The notes: generated by a model not told the origin, from the letters alone. Numbered from the stretch's first letter, positions 17,373 to 26,955 are shown. The stretch is DNA of 64,000 nucleotides from Bin55 sp965205965 (GCA_965205965.1 CBDBHT010000006.1:496001-560000), one strand, 5' to 3'. Numbers and translations: made by a program.

Positions 17373-19195
17373 GTGTCTGTGCGAAAACCCTGATGATTGT
17401 ATCAAAGTGCTGATTATTGTGGCATGGGAGGGTATTTTGAGCTAAAATGCTACGGATGAAGATTGCCGTTGGAGGCGTTGAAATGGGCTTTTTTAGGGGT
17501 TTCAGGGGTGTTCTGTGCGGATCTTCGTTGGGAGAGCAGCGATCATGAGACGTTTCGAGCATGCCTTGCGGTTGGATGAGACGCCGATCGGTGAGATCAG
17601 GATTAATGTGAAATCACGGGATGACATTCCGGCGTTGCTGTTGGGATTGCAGCATCTGTACGTGTCGTGTCGGGAGGAATTGGAAGGGTTACTGGGTTGC
17701 CATGTGACCGCGGATCGGGATCCGGAGAACGGGAGGCCGGGGATGACGCTGTGGCGGGTTCTGGTGATGGCGGTGCTCAAGCAGGGTTTGAATTGCGACT
17801 ACGACCGTCTGGGGGAGTTGGTGAACCATCACCAGGTGGTACGGAAGATGCTGCAGCATGGGTTTCTGGATGACTGGACGTACTCGGTGCGCACGTTGCA
17901 GGACAACGTGTCGCTGGTGACGCCGGCGTTGCTACAGGAATTGAATGCGCTGCTGGTACGGGAGGGTCATGCGGTGGCGGGAAAGTTCCCTGGCACCGCC
18001 TTGGACGGTCGGGTTGACTCGTTCGTAGTGGAGACGGACGTGCATTACCCGACGGACGTGAACCTGCTGTGGGATGCGATGCGGGTGCTGCTGACGGAGG
18101 TTTCGGTCTGTTGCGGATCGCATGAGGTGTCGGGATGGCGGCAGGGGCAGTACTGGCGGAGCCAGGTTCGGCAGGGCTATCAACGGGTGAGCCGTGCGCG
18201 GTTGTGGTGCCGACGCCCGAAGGCGGTGGCGGCGTGGTTGACCCTGTGCGGCGATCTGACGGGGCGTCTGGGCGACACGCTGGAGGAGCTGGAAGGATTG
18301 CCGGAGGGCTCGGTGTCGCCGGCGCAGCTGTCGCGATGGCACTGGTTTCACGCCTGCTCGGTGCGTTTGCAGGATCAGATCCGCCGTCGCGTGCTGGAAG
18401 GGGAAACGATCCCGCACGAGGAGAAACTGTTCTCGCTGTTCGAGCCGCATACGCGCTGGATCGTGAAGGGCAAGGCCGGCCGGCCGGTGGAGCTGGGGGT
18501 TCCCCTGACGGTGCTGGAAGATCAACATCAGTTCATCCTGGGTTGGCACTTGCAGTGGCATGGCGGCGATGTGGACGTGGGGGTTCCGCTGGTGGCGGCA
18601 TGCCAGGCACAGTATCCGGAGTTGCGCGGATGCAGTTTCGACCGGGGGTTCCACAGCCCCGCCAACCAACAGCAACTGGCCGCGGTGCTGGAGCACGTCG
18701 CGTTGCCCGCGAAGGGGCGAGGCACGGAGGCCAGCCGAGCTCGGGAAGGTAAAGCATCGTTCGTGGCGCGACGCCGGCGGCATCCGGGCGTGGAATCGGC
18801 GATCCATGCGTTGGAAAGCCATGGCTTGGACCGGGTGCGCACGCATGGCCGGGCAGGCTTCGAACGCACCGTGGGTATCTCGATCCTCGCAGCCAACCTG
18901 CATCGACTCGGACGCTTGCTGCAGCAACGGGCGGCGGCGCGGCGGTCCCATCGCACGCACGCACCACCCTATCGTTTGGCGGCCTAGCCGTCCCCATCCT
19001 CAATATCCATCCTTCCCGCCCCTCGGGACGGACCCCGCACGCCCCGAAAGCGAGCAGGAGAACATCATCCGCACTTTTGGAGCCCCGATGGGCCGATTAC
19101 CCGTCGTACATCTCCTAAATCAACATGATCCCCTGAGCGACGGATACCATCACGTGGCTTAAACCCATCGTAAAATGGGGTTTTCCCGCAGACAC
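17373..19195 (+). mobile_element. Complete ISNCY/IS1202-like element
   Basis: 1823 bp with imperfect inverted ends GTGTCTGTGCGAAAACCC and GGGGTTTTCCCGCAGACAC, flanked by the 6-bp duplication TAGTTA at 17367-17372 and 19196-19201. It interrupts the left arm of the DruA cassette, and removing it restores the symmetry of the arms. Relics of the same element occur at 3857-4910, 16751-16885, 38902-38995 and 58050-58067. Confidence 0.85.
17545..18987 (+). CDS. ISNCY/IS1202-like transposase
   Basis: Intact DDE transposase of 480 residues. The N-terminus 'MRRFEHALRLDETPIGEIRI' is followed by a helix-turn-helix-like region, then the first catalytic Asp in 'VVETDVHYPTDVNLLWDAMR', a middle Asp candidate in 'CSFDRGFHSPANQQQLAAVL', and C-terminal 'GLDRVRTHGRAGFERTVGIS' where an acidic or His residue completes the site. 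The frame opens at 17515, but ATG 17545 has GGAG about ten bases upstream and matches the relic at 4737. GC content is well above that of neighbouring chromosomal genes. Family placement is from motif memory and is less certain than its being a transposase. Confidence 0.85.
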   Translation: MRRFEHALRLDETPIGEIRINVKSRDDIPALLLGLQHLYVSCREELEGLLGCHVTADRDPENGRPGMTLWRVLVMAVLKQGLNCDYDRLGELVNHHQVVRKMLQHGFLDDWTYSVRTLQDNVSLVTPALLQELNALLVREGHAVAGKFPGTALDGRVDSFVVETDVHYPTDVNLLWDAMRVLLTEVSVCCGSHEVSGWRQGQYWRSQVRQGYQRVSRARLWCRRPKAVAAWLTLCGDLTGRLGDTLEELEGLPEGSVSPAQLSRWHWFHACSVRLQDQIRRRVLEGETIPHEEKLFSLFEPHTRWIVKGKAGRPVELGVPLTVLEDQHQFILGWHLQWHGGDVDVGVPLVAACQAQYPELRGCSFDRGFHSPANQQQLAAVLEHVALPAKGRGTEASRAREGKASFVARRRRHPGVESAIHALESHGLDRVRTHGRAGFERTVGISILAANLHRLGRLLQQRAAARRSHRTHAPPYRLAA

Positions 19196-19220
19196 TAGTT
19201 AGATTATCTCTGGTGCAAAC

Positions 19221-20159
19221 GTGATGGATTCCCGAAACGAGAACCTGAAGTCGACCACCTTTTGTGGCACGCGGCTGACCCGCCGTCGGATTGCGGACAT
19301 TCAGAAGACGGTGGAGCTGTTTCCGGCGCTGAGCCGCCATGAGTTGGCTGCCACCCTGTGCAGTTATCTGGGCTGGTTCACGCCGAAGGGTCGGGATCGA
19401 CTGGGGTCCTGTCTGCGGATTCTGGGGCAGCTGGAGTCCTGCGGAATCGAGTCGCTGCCGCCGAAGCGACCGGGATCGAGAACGGGAACCGGGGGTCGGA
19501 GACCGCGGCATACGAGTCGCTCGGATCCGGGTTCCGCCATAGAGTGCGGGTTGCAGGAGCTGATGCCACTGGAACTGGAGGTTGTGACGGAGGGGGAGGC
19601 CGTTGAGGAATGGAAAGAACGGATGGATCGGCATCATGAGCTGGGTTACCGGCATCCGTTCGGCTGTTTCCTGCGCTACTGGCTGCGGGATCGTCGGGGT
19701 CGCAAGCTGGGCTGTCTGTTGTTTGAGGCGGGCACGACCCGGCTTCCCTGTCGTGACGCCTGGATTGGCTGGCGGGATCGGGATCGGGCGAAGCGTCTGA
19801 AGGGGGTGGTGAGCAACTCCCGGTTCCTGATCTTTCCTTGGGTTCGGGTTCCGTATCTGGCCTCGAAGGCCCTGTCGATGGCGGTTCGGCGGCTGCCCGG
19901 GGACTGGAAGGAGCGGCACGGCCTGGAGCCGGTACTGGTGGAGACCTTTGTGGATCCGCCGAAGTACCGGGGGACCTGCTACCGTGCGGCTAACTGGCAG
20001 TGCATTGGCCGGACGAAGGGACGCAAGGCGAGTGCATCGGAGGCAGGCAGGACTCCGAAGGACGTTTACCTGTATCCGCCGCGTGCCACAAAAGGTGGTC
20101 GACTTCAGGTTCTCGTTTCGGGAATCCATCACGTTTGCACCAGAGATAATCTAACGTAA
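19221..20159 (+). CDS. DruA/DUF4338-family protein in a mobile cassette
   Basis: A 312-residue protein of the DUF4338 family, whose founding defence member is DruA of the Druantia anti-phage system. Recognisable blocks: 'LTRRRIADIQKTVELFPALS', 'RHELAATLCSYLGW', 'HPFGCFLRYWLRD' with 'GRKLGCLLFEAGT', 'DAWIGWRDRDR', 'VVSNSRFLIFPWVRVPYLAS', 'LVETFVDPPKYRGTCYRAAN' and 'KDVYLYPP'. The first ~18 codons lie in the left inverted arm and the last ~25 in the right arm, so the C-terminal tail after 'YLYPP' is an accidental translation of the arm. Start is GTG 19221 or ATG 19224. Molecular function is unknown; no other Druantia genes are present, so defence is doubtful here. Confidence 0.85.
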   Translation: MMDSRNENLKSTTFCGTRLTRRRIADIQKTVELFPALSRHELAATLCSYLGWFTPKGRDRLGSCLRILGQLESCGIESLPPKRPGSRTGTGGRRPRHTSRSDPGSAIECGLQELMPLELEVVTEGEAVEEWKERMDRHHELGYRHPFGCFLRYWLRDRRGRKLGCLLFEAGTTRLPCRDAWIGWRDRDRAKRLKGVVSNSRFLIFPWVRVPYLASKALSMAVRRLPGDWKERHGLEPVLVETFVDPPKYRGTCYRAANWQCIGRTKGRKASASEAGRTPKDVYLYPPRATKGGRLQVLVSGIHHVCTRDNLT

Positions 20160-20300
20160 GCGTAGATTGCCATAACTCATGCTGAAACGCAAGTGTTTTT
20201 TGAAGAACCCCAAAAGAACCGAATATGTTTCCGTATATCAACCGGTTACACGATATCCTCAAAGACCAGGATTCCTTTCCGCTAATCCGAATGCCATTGG

Positions 20301-21250
20301 TTCAGCACGCGGGTGTTCGAGCACTATCAGCGTTCGGAGAAGGCATTGATGGCGGTGCTGCCGGAGATGTATGTGCAGGGGGTCTCGACGCGTCGGGTGA
20401 TCCGACTGGCGGAGGATCTGTGCGGTCACGAGTTTTCGCCGGCGACGATCTCGAGCACGGTATTGAAGCTGGACGCGTCCCTGAAGGCGTTTGCGGAACG
20501 TCGGCTGGAGGAGGCGTATCCGTATGTGTTGCTGGATGCCCGGTATGAGAAGGTGCGTGAGGAGGGCTTGGTGCGCTCCCAGGCGGTGCAGATTGCCCTC
20601 GGGATTGACGGCGCGGGTCGGTGCCAGGTGGCCTGGCGGCGGAGGTGGCGGACCGGGAAAGCGAGGGGTCGTGGACGGGATTTCTGTCGCGTCTGAAAGA
20701 ACGTGGCTTGCGGGGGAGTCGAGTATGTGGTCTCGGACAGTCACGAGGGGTTGCAGCATGCGATCTCGAAAGTGTTTCCGACCGCGCTGTGGCAACGGTG
20801 CTGCGTCCATTTTCTGCGCAATGCCAGGGACAAACTGTCCCGGAGTGCTGATCCCGCGTGTCTGGAGGGTTTGAAACGGTTGTGGGGCTGTGAGCATGTC
20901 GGGGAGGCTCGTGAGGCACTGGGTGCCTGGGTAGCCCGTTGGGGCGATGAGAAAGGGTTTGGCAGGCTAGTGGAATGGGTCGAGGAGCATGTCGAGGAGA
21001 CGCTGACGGTGTATCGGTTGCCTAGGGAACATCGCCTGCGGATGAAGTCCACGAACATGCTGGAGCGGTACAACGAGGAGCTCCGCCGGCGAACGCGTGT
21101 CGTCAGGATCTTCCCGAACGCGGAGTTCTGTCTGCGTCTGATCTTGGCACTTGCGGCGGAGACCCATGAGCGGTGGCTGACGGGGCAGCGTTATCTATAT
21201 GGCCGGGTCTCCGCTCCCACTGGAAATTGCAGAAAATTCTGGACACAATT
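20301..21250 (+). pseudogene. IS256 transposase, truncated and frameshifted copy
   Basis: Nearly identical to residues ~100 to 390 of the intact transposase at 977-2197. The N-terminal third is missing because the DruA cassette end abuts at 20300 ('TRVFEHYQRSEKALMAVL' is the first residue block). A frameshift at about 20630-20710 interrupts the middle. The end on the 3' side, AGAAAATTCTGGACACAATT, reaches 21250 and enters IS4-a sequence. Confidence 0.9.
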
Positions 21251-21519
21251 AACGGAAAAAACCGGTATCGATGTCGACCGCTTCATCCACGGCCGCCGCC
21301 GGGATACGGTCATTGAGGTCGTTCCCCGCCAAGGCACGCTGACCAGACTACGCCGAAGGAACCCCGGAGCCGCATTCAGCCCGTACCGCTTGCGGCTGGT
21401 GAAATATGCCGTGGGCGATACCGTCTTCATCCTGGGCACGACCCTGCTGGACCGGGACCAGTATTCCATCGACCAACTGTCGGATCTGTATCACGCGAGA
21501 TGGGGCATCGAGGAACTGT
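21251..21519 (+). pseudogene. IS4-a transposase, 5' piece of a copy split by IS4-b
   Basis: Residues 'KTGIDVDRFIHGRRRDTVIE' to 'YHARWGIEEL' of the IS4-a transposase. An IS256 end truncates it on the left and IS4-b interrupts it on the right; the gene continues at 23195. Joining the two pieces restores the YREK motif. Confidence 0.88.
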
Positions 21520-23194
21520 CAGCAATTCCCCGTATAGTTTCATTTTGGGCTTGATGTCGGTCTTTTCATGTTTCGGTACGGGGAACCGACGTTTTCAGAC
21601 GGTTTGCACGGCATGTCGTTGTGCGTTGGAACGAGTTCCGGGCATCGATATGCAGGTCTCTTGACCGTCAGGGCGGCATGGGGTCTCGGGACATCCCGAT
21701 CTTCTTCATCGAGCAGCTGGAGAGGCGGTCGGCCGTCAGGACGTATCGTAGGCGAGGTACGCGGTGTAGATCCCGAGGGCGTGGCCGTACAGTTCCTGCC
21801 AGTTGCGGAAAGCTACCGCACAGAAACTGCTGCGCAGACGTTCCCACGTTGCGGTTCGGGTATAGCACTTGGCGAAGATTTGCTTCATGACGGGGCAGGC
21901 CATTTCCAGCAGCTGGTCGATCAGGAACGCCAGCAGCATCAGCGCAGCGAAAGTATCCGACAGGTGCTGGGTTCCGTGTCCGAAGTTGTGTTCCAGGTAC
22001 TGGACGTTCTTCAGCGTGTTGAAGGTCTCGTTCTCGATCTTCCAGCGACTGCGAGCCGCGCGAGCCAGTTCGCTGGCGTTATGCGGATTGAGCGGCAGAT
22101 CGGTGACCCAGGTGAACGCCCGCCGCGCATCCTCGCCGGAGCCACGCCGCTCCGAACTCTGCAGCACCTGGACCTTCAGGTCGGGGTTCGCAGCATTCAG
22201 TTCCACCTCCGGCACCACGCGCAGCTGGCGATCCCGCTCCTGCCCTTCGGGCGAGGGATCCGCAAACCAGGGCGCATCGGAACGATCCAGCTGAGCCTGC
22301 AGATGCGGATGGTCGCCCGCCCGAGCCACCAGCAGAAAGCGCAGTCCATGCTCCTGCAGCAGCCGGATCTGGGGACCCTGCGAGAACAGCCCATCGGCAA
22401 TCACGATCAGCTTCATGCGCCGATAAAGCGAAGCCAGGACCGGAACTAGCCGGGCCCAGGCACCCCGCTCGCAGTCGTTCTTCGTCGAGCCATCCCCGTT
22501 GCAAACCGCTTCTATCGCCATCGGCAGCACCTGCCGCTGATCCGGATGCACCATCACCGCACACAACTGCTGATGGGAGTACGTTGTCGAACCGTTGCGG
22601 TGCCGGGCCCGCAGACAGCACGGACCGTGAACCCGCTGGGAGGAAAAGGTGCCGGTACCATCCACGGCTACCAGATAATGACCGCGCCACGCCGACATCC
22701 GCTGCAGCACCTTGCCGCGCTGGGCGCGTTGCAGAACCTGCTGAAACGCCCGCCGATACCGCACCGGCGAGATCGGATCCAGGCGACGGCGCAGGGTCGT
22801 GTCGCAGGGAACCTGCGCCAGACCGTACAGACGATGCAGATTCATCTCCACCACCGAGTGCCGGTGCCTCGTTAAATCAAACTGCAGCAGCGAAGCGTGC
22901 TTCTCCAGAAACACCGCCAGACCCGACATCAGACAGTCGCCGGTGGAAAACTTCCGCCCGCAAACCTTCTCAACGACCGCCTCAAAAACTTCACGAACCA
23001 CCCGCAGCAATCCGGGCTTGCTCACATCCTTGCGCAACTTCAACGCACCCATCCTTGGATACCTCGTTTGTCTGGTAACTCTATATTAACCTATCATCCG
23101 CCCTCAAACGATAAGCCTACGCTCTTATTATCGCGAAAGCCAATGCGCAAAGCCCATACCTATAGCGGGGTTGGGGCTATACGGGGAATTGCTG
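21520..23194 (-). mobile_element. Complete IS4-b element
   Basis: 1675 bp with inverted tips CAGCAATTCCCCGTATAG and CTATACGGGGAATTGCTG and a 9-bp target duplication AGGAACTGT at 21511-21519 and 23195-23203. It sits in the catalytic region of an IS4-a relic. It encodes one intact transposase on the minus strand. The MITE at 8521 and the chimeric element at 33360-35067 derive from it. Confidence 0.9.
21736..23052 (-). CDS. IS4-b transposase (DDE, IS4-superfamily)
   Basis: Intact transposase of 438 residues. Visible catalytic blocks: first Asp in 'HYLVAVDGTGTFSSQ', second Asp in 'KLIVIADGLFSQGPQI', Glu in 'AARSRWKIENETFNTLKN'. The ATG at 23052 is preceded by GAGGT at suitable distance. Assignment to IS4 in the broad sense rests on the order of these motifs and on the 9-bp target duplication; an exact subgroup is not claimed. 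It is high in GC and, being intact with a clean duplication, likely a recent and possibly active insertion. Confidence 0.9.
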   Translation of the reverse strand: MGALKLRKDVSKPGLLRVVREVFEAVVEKVCGRKFSTGDCLMSGLAVFLEKHASLLQFDLTRHRHSVVEMNLHRLYGLAQVPCDTTLRRRLDPISPVRYRRAFQQVLQRAQRGKVLQRMSAWRGHYLVAVDGTGTFSSQRVHGPCCLRARHRNGSTTYSHQQLCAVMVHPDQRQVLPMAIEAVCNGDGSTKNDCERGAWARLVPVLASLYRRMKLIVIADGLFSQGPQIRLLQEHGLRFLLVARAGDHPHLQAQLDRSDAPWFADPSPEGQERDRQLRVVPEVELNAANPDLKVQVLQSSERRGSGEDARRAFTWVTDLPLNPHNASELARAARSRWKIENETFNTLKNVQYLEHNFGHGTQHLSDTFAALMLLAFLIDQLLEMACPVMKQIFAKCYTRTATWERLRSSFCAVAFRNWQELYGHALGIYTAYLAYDTS

Positions 23195-23679
23195 AGGAAC
23201 TGTACAAGGTATCCAAGCGACTGATGGAGATTGAGGACTTTCATGGGCAAAGCGAGCGCGGCGTGAAACAGGAACTGTATGCATGCTTCACCCTCATTGC
23301 CATGACCCGGCTGTTCGCCAACCATGGCGAGGATCATTTGAACGGGGGCTGCCGAACGACGGCAAGCCGCTGATGCAGACGCATTTCAAGCACGGACTTG
23401 CGGCGGTGGCGGCCAACATCGAGAGCTTGCTACTGCAGCATGCATCCACCCTCCGGGAAACCGTGACTCGCATTGTCGGGGAGATCGTCCGGTGTCGGCA
23501 ACGGCTCCGTCCGGGTAGGTCCTATGAACGGCGATCCCGAAAACTGGTCGGAAAGTGGCAGCGAGGAAGAGGAGCACCGGCACCGGCAACTCGCTAACGG
23601 AATAAAAAATCAGCGGATAACCAAGGCCTAAGACCGAATCCTTAACCGAATGGCAAAATGCACTAAACGAATGCCATTG
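23195..23679 (+). pseudogene. IS4-a transposase, 3' piece of the copy split by IS4-b
   Basis: Continues from 21519 with 'ELYKVSKRLMEIEDFHGQSE' and runs to the IS4-a tip CGAATGCCATTG at about 23679. A further one-base loss near 23350 ('NGGC') shifts the frame. An IS4-c end fragment follows directly. Confidence 0.88.
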
Positions 23680-23890
23680 CCCCCCGGCTGGCGCGAACGG
23701 TATCTGTTCACTGAGCGGCCGTCGCATGTCGTCATACCAGCCTTTGATACTTCCCCTGAACCCGCGCTGGGACCACATGCTAGCAACCTCCGAACGAACG
23801 GACAGCTGAAGGGTGCCGCTCAAACGGCGGGAATGCACGCGTCTGCCGTGGACCACACGGGACGCAATGTCTCTTCACGGGGAATTTCTG
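23680..23890. mobile_element. IS4-c end fragment
   Basis: The sequence from 'GGCTGGCGCGAACGGTATCT' to the tip CACGGGGAATTTCTG at 23890 matches the other IS4-c ends, with an internal deletion. No gene is encoded. The 220 bp after it, up to 24113, is AT-rich and shows nothing recognisable. Confidence 0.75.
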
Positions 23891-24113
23891 ATCCAGTACG
23901 GATCTTGTGACACATTAGCGGTATTTTCTCTTGGCTAACTTGTTATCGAAAACCAAATAGTAACGGTTGGGCGAAAATACACACCCACATTCGTTACTTC
24001 TAAACACCATTTTCGGCTATATCTTAAACATGCTACCGCTTAGAATGTTAAAAACGACGGATACCCGTGCTAGCCTGTCGAAGTGAGGATTGCTACACAG
24101 ATGATTAGAAGGA

Positions 24114-24569
24114 TCAAGAATCCGAATCGCTTTTCCAATACGGTTGATTGTTGAGTGGACCTAAGTTCTCACCCAACTGAATGAGCACGCCATGCGAACT
24201 TTTAGGCGAGATAAAAGCATCCACTCCACCGTTCTCAATATCGAGGTGCCTGTCGACAACACGGACTCCAGCTTTCTCCAACGCATCTAATTTATCTTCG
24301 AGTCCCAGAGTTTGTAGCGTAATGTGATGAATGCCTTCACCGCGTTTCTCTAAGAACTTAGCAAGAAAGCTATCGGGATTAATAGGCTCAAGCAATTCAA
24401 TGCAAAAACCATCTAAATCAAAAATTCCCAAACGAAAGTCGCCAGTTTGGTGATCTGTCAACGATCGGCATGTTGCACCTAGCACGTTTTCGAAAAATGT
24501 TCTTGCTTCGGCAATACTGTGCACCGCGATACCAATGTGGTCGAAACGACCAATAGGATTATGCGCCAT
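24114..24569 (-). CDS. Methylmalonyl-CoA epimerase-like VOC protein
   Basis: A 151-residue single-domain-pair vicinal-oxygen-chelate protein. 'GRFDHIGIAVHSIAEARTFF' opens the first beta-alpha-beta-beta-beta unit with the metal His; 'FCIELLEPINPDS' carries a Glu ligand; 'GEGIHHITLQT' gives the second His; 'VLIQLGE' ends the second unit. Length and motif spacing fit methylmalonyl-CoA epimerase, which interconverts the 2R and 2S epimers in propionate metabolism. No mutase or carboxylase gene is nearby, so the substrate is inferred from sequence only. It stands alone between IS remnants. Confidence 0.85.
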   Translation of the reverse strand: MAHNPIGRFDHIGIAVHSIAEARTFFENVLGATCRSLTDHQTGDFRLGIFDLDGFCIELLEPINPDSFLAKFLEKRGEGIHHITLQTLGLEDKLDALEKAGVRVVDRHLDIENGGVDAFISPKSSHGVLIQLGENLGPLNNQPYWKSDSDS

Positions 24570-24659
24570 TCAACCGGCTCCAATGCCATCAACAATCGGG
24601 TGAATTTGGTTCAAGCTGGAGGTATTCATATTCTTTACTTGTACTGCTCAAGGAACATA

Positions 24660-24717
24660 CGCCTGTTTCGTCATTCTAAGAGGTTTCACCGCGCAGCGAG
24701 ACGATACGACAAATGGA
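24660..24717 (+). pseudogene. IS5-like transposase C-terminal scrap
   Basis: The short stretch 'KRFHRAARRYDKW' matches the block in the relic at 8737-8895. Only about 58 bp are left before a MITE-like repeat. Confidence 0.35.
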
Positions 24718-24863
24718 GAGTGTCAGATTTTCCGTGTATGAGATGCAACGAAGATGGACAGTGGACTTCGTGAAGATGTCCTATTCCATCGGTCAAACAG
24801 AGACTTTGAACGCTACGATACCCGATTAACCGGAACAGACCATACACGGAAAATCTGACACTC
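24718..24863. mobile_element. 146-bp MITE-like repeat with IS256-type tips
   Basis: Perfect 23-bp inverted ends: GAGTGTCAGATTTTCCGTGT plus ATG at 24718-24740 and its complement at 24841-24863. Tips of this sort occur on IS256-family elements. The 100 bp between them do not code. No clear target duplication. Confidence 0.65.
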
Positions 24864-25026
24864 CCGACAAAAAAATGGGACATCGCGCACCGAATGCTTA
24901 GCACGTTCGCGTGCATGATTCGATGCCTTGAGATGGAATGTGCACATGTCCTAGTGAGCACTATAATTTCCTTTTGGAACCAGTATGATAAACAAAACAA
25001 TGACTAGTGGAATATGTCGCGTCTTT

Positions 25027-25266
25027 CTATACGGAGCTTGGGTATTCCAGCTTGAAAGTCTTCCCTGTGGTCTTGTCAGTAATTAAAGCATCTCCATTCC
25101 AATATCGCTGTATTGTGTATTTAGAGTCATTGTGATATTTTGCAAGCGACTGCTCAAACTTTGACCTTCTAAACGAAATTACCTTAGTTTGAGCGTACAA
25201 ATATAGCTTAATGGCAAAGCCCAGTAGTACGATTGCATACAATATGAAAGGTATAACGTCAAACAC
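25027..25266 (-). CDS. Small single-pass membrane protein, unknown
   Basis: Predicted 79 residues with one N-terminal membrane segment ('FILYAIVLLGFAIKLYLYAQ') followed by a basic cytosolic part. The start would be GTG at 25266; no strong ribosome site is visible. Codon use and the coherent membrane-plus-basic layout make it a plausible gene, but I know no family. From 25267 to 25700 I see no gene; the stretch is of mixed composition and may be decayed coding sequence. Confidence 0.4.
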   Translation of the reverse strand: MFDVIPFILYAIVLLGFAIKLYLYAQTKVISFRRSKFEQSLAKYHNDSKYTIQRYWNGDALITDKTTGKTFKLEYPSSV

Positions 25267-25710
25267 CGTGAAATCCCAATTTGGACCGCCAATGTTGTGA
25301 TCTATGTTGCGGGGTGTGTTTCTTATGGATCGTCTGAGGCGTTAAACAACGGATGCCTCAACAAGGCACACGGAACATCAGCACCGGCGAGCCGGCGCAA
25401 ATCTATCAAGGCCGAGAGTTCAACTCACCCGTCCTAGCAGCTCCTGAAGTGTTTTCCACAGTCCACCAGCTTGTTATCTCTCCCGAAGCATATCATCCCC
25501 TGCTTCACCCGCGACTGTATTGACCGCGGCGCAAACGAATTCATATCTCCAGTCTATCCAATTTCCCGGCTCTGATCTTCGTTAACTGGCGTAGCTATTG
25601 CAATTGCGTCGCATCGTTCAATGTCCGTCTTCGCCCCAACAGTCCCCGAATAAGTTCCAAATTATTTTTGAAGCCACATCAAAACCCTTGGAGTCGTCTA
25701 AATTTATGGA

Positions 25711-26733
25711 ACATGCCTATGATCTTATTACACGCTAGTGATGTGCCAAGTAGCATTTCCCACGTATCTTGTCGGGCAACGGCGGATGACAGACAGCCGC
25801 TTCGAGCAGTCGAAACGGCAGTTCCGGCTCCCACCAGCGTCGATTGAAGCGGAAGGCGAATTCGTCGAGGTACTTCTGAAGGTAGCCATTGGACACGCCG
25901 TGGAACGTTCCCATCAGGAACCGCTTCAGGTTCGCTATCACCCGATGTACCAACGGCAACCACTCGTCCACCTTTGCTGCCGGTGTCGCTCGCGCCTCCA
26001 GATGATGGCTCGACCCCAGCACGCTCAATCCGGGAAAGCCGTCGGCATGGACCGTCGCCGTCGGATCGATCGCACCACCGAAGTCCGACACGCTGGCGTG
26101 ATCCACGTGATCCACCGCCCGAACCTTCATGAACGTGGCCTGCGGCTTTTTCGTCGTGTCGGTCGAACCTACCGCCAACAGCACCGGGCGTTTGGTCCGC
26201 GATCCCCGTCCACATTGCTCGTCGGTGTCCGCTCCACCCACCAGACAGTCGTCCACCTCCACCAGTTCCTGAGGCAGATAGGCCAGATCTCGATCCGCCA
26301 TCGCCGCCCGCAGCTTGTCCAGCATGCGCTGCGCTGTGCGCCAGCACACCCCGATCGTCTTGCGAAGCCGCTCCGCCGAAATGCCGCCCTGGTCCGTCGT
26401 CATCAAGTACATGGCCGCAAACCACTTCGTCAGCGGTACCCGGGTGTTTTCGAAGATGGTCCCCACCGTCGGGTACACCTGACGATCACAGCCGCAACAC
26501 CGGCGAAGCTGGTGCCGCTGGTAGATCCACGCCCGATCATCACCGCAGTGGGGACAGCGAAAGCCACCCTTCCAACGATGTGCCTCGCAATGGCCTCCAG
26601 ACAGCCCTTCTCCGTGCCGAAGCGTGCCTGCCAGGATAGAAAATCCATAGGTTCTTGCTTCATAACGAATCCTTTCTGTAAAATCTCTTGAGTATACAAT
26701 TATACATGTCGTGTAATATGATCATAGGCATGT
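25711..26733 (-). mobile_element. IS1595-family element (first type)
   Basis: 1023 bp with inverted ends ACATGCCTATGATCTTATTA and TAATATGATCATAGGCATGT, flanked by TATGGA at 25705-25710 and 26734-26739, a shortened form of the 8-bp duplication expected for the family. It encodes one frameshifted transposase. Confidence 0.8.
25735..26663 (-). pseudogene. IS1595-family transposase with one frameshift
   Basis: The N-terminus 'MKQEPMDFLSWQARFGTEKG' starts at 26663. After 'EAIARH' near 26580 the frame shifts; the true continuation in the other frame is 'RWKGGFRCPHCGDD', the zinc ribbon with CxxC pairs, and then 'VYPTVGTIFENTRVPLTKWF'. The DDE/N part is complete to 25735, with 'LVEVDDCLVGGADT' (Asp), 'TVHADGFPGLSVL' (Asp) and 'HRVIANLKRFLMGTFHGVS' (Asn). 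It could be restored by a single-base change, so it is either a recent mutation or a programmed or sequencing shift. Confidence 0.88.
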
Positions 26734-26739
26734 TATGGA

Positions 26740-26955
26740 AATACCCGCAATACTGGAATTGATCTGGCCCCAATATTGCATGAGCGGTGTGAGGTAGGTC
26801 CGTTTTTCGGTTCGGAGCGGTAACCAGGGTTCCCATGTCTGGCAGCAAAATACCCCGTTACCGGTGGTCGCACCGCCACTGAAGCTGAATTCGGCCTCCA
26901 CCTTGCTGCGTTGCACGGATAAAAAGCGGGTGGGATTTGGGTAACATTTCGTCAC
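26740..26955 (-). pseudogene. IS1380-like transposase N-terminal scrap
   Basis: Minus-strand residues 'RSKVEAEFSFSGGATTGNG' followed in another frame by 'GVLLPDMGTLV' resemble the N-terminal 'EFSGG...TSNGG.LLL' block of IS1380 transposases. About 70 codons remain. The rest is missing; the IS1595 element abuts. Confidence 0.5.

Larger units (their letters stand above)
17225..20300 (+). mobile_element. DruA/DUF4338 cassette with ~221-bp inverted arms, split by an ISNCY element
   Basis: Tips CCAATGGCATTCGGATTAGC (17225) and its complement ending at 20300. The right arm (20080-20300) is a near-perfect reverse complement of the left arm, which reads 17225-17372 and then, past the inserted ISNCY, 19196-19274. 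The arm includes the leader and the first ~18 codons of the DruA gene. Without the insertion the cassette is about 1.25 kb and has no transposase. Its tips equal those of the IS4-a element, which probably moves it in trans. A diverged relative of the left end occurs at 38759. Confidence 0.8.

Noticed and set aside
17932..18960. Long minus-strand frames across the ISNCY transposase
   Set aside because: They are antisense to a GC-rich intact transposase and show low-complexity Arg/Pro-rich sequence.
19065..20132. A 355-codon minus-strand frame that begins with the same residues as the DruA gene
   Set aside because: The identical N-terminus comes from the inverted arm. The rest is antisense to the DruA gene and has no family features.
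19221..20159. A working Druantia defence system
   Set aside because: Only a DruA-family protein is present. None of the other Druantia genes (such as the large DruE helicase) is nearby, and the gene is in an IS-like cassette.
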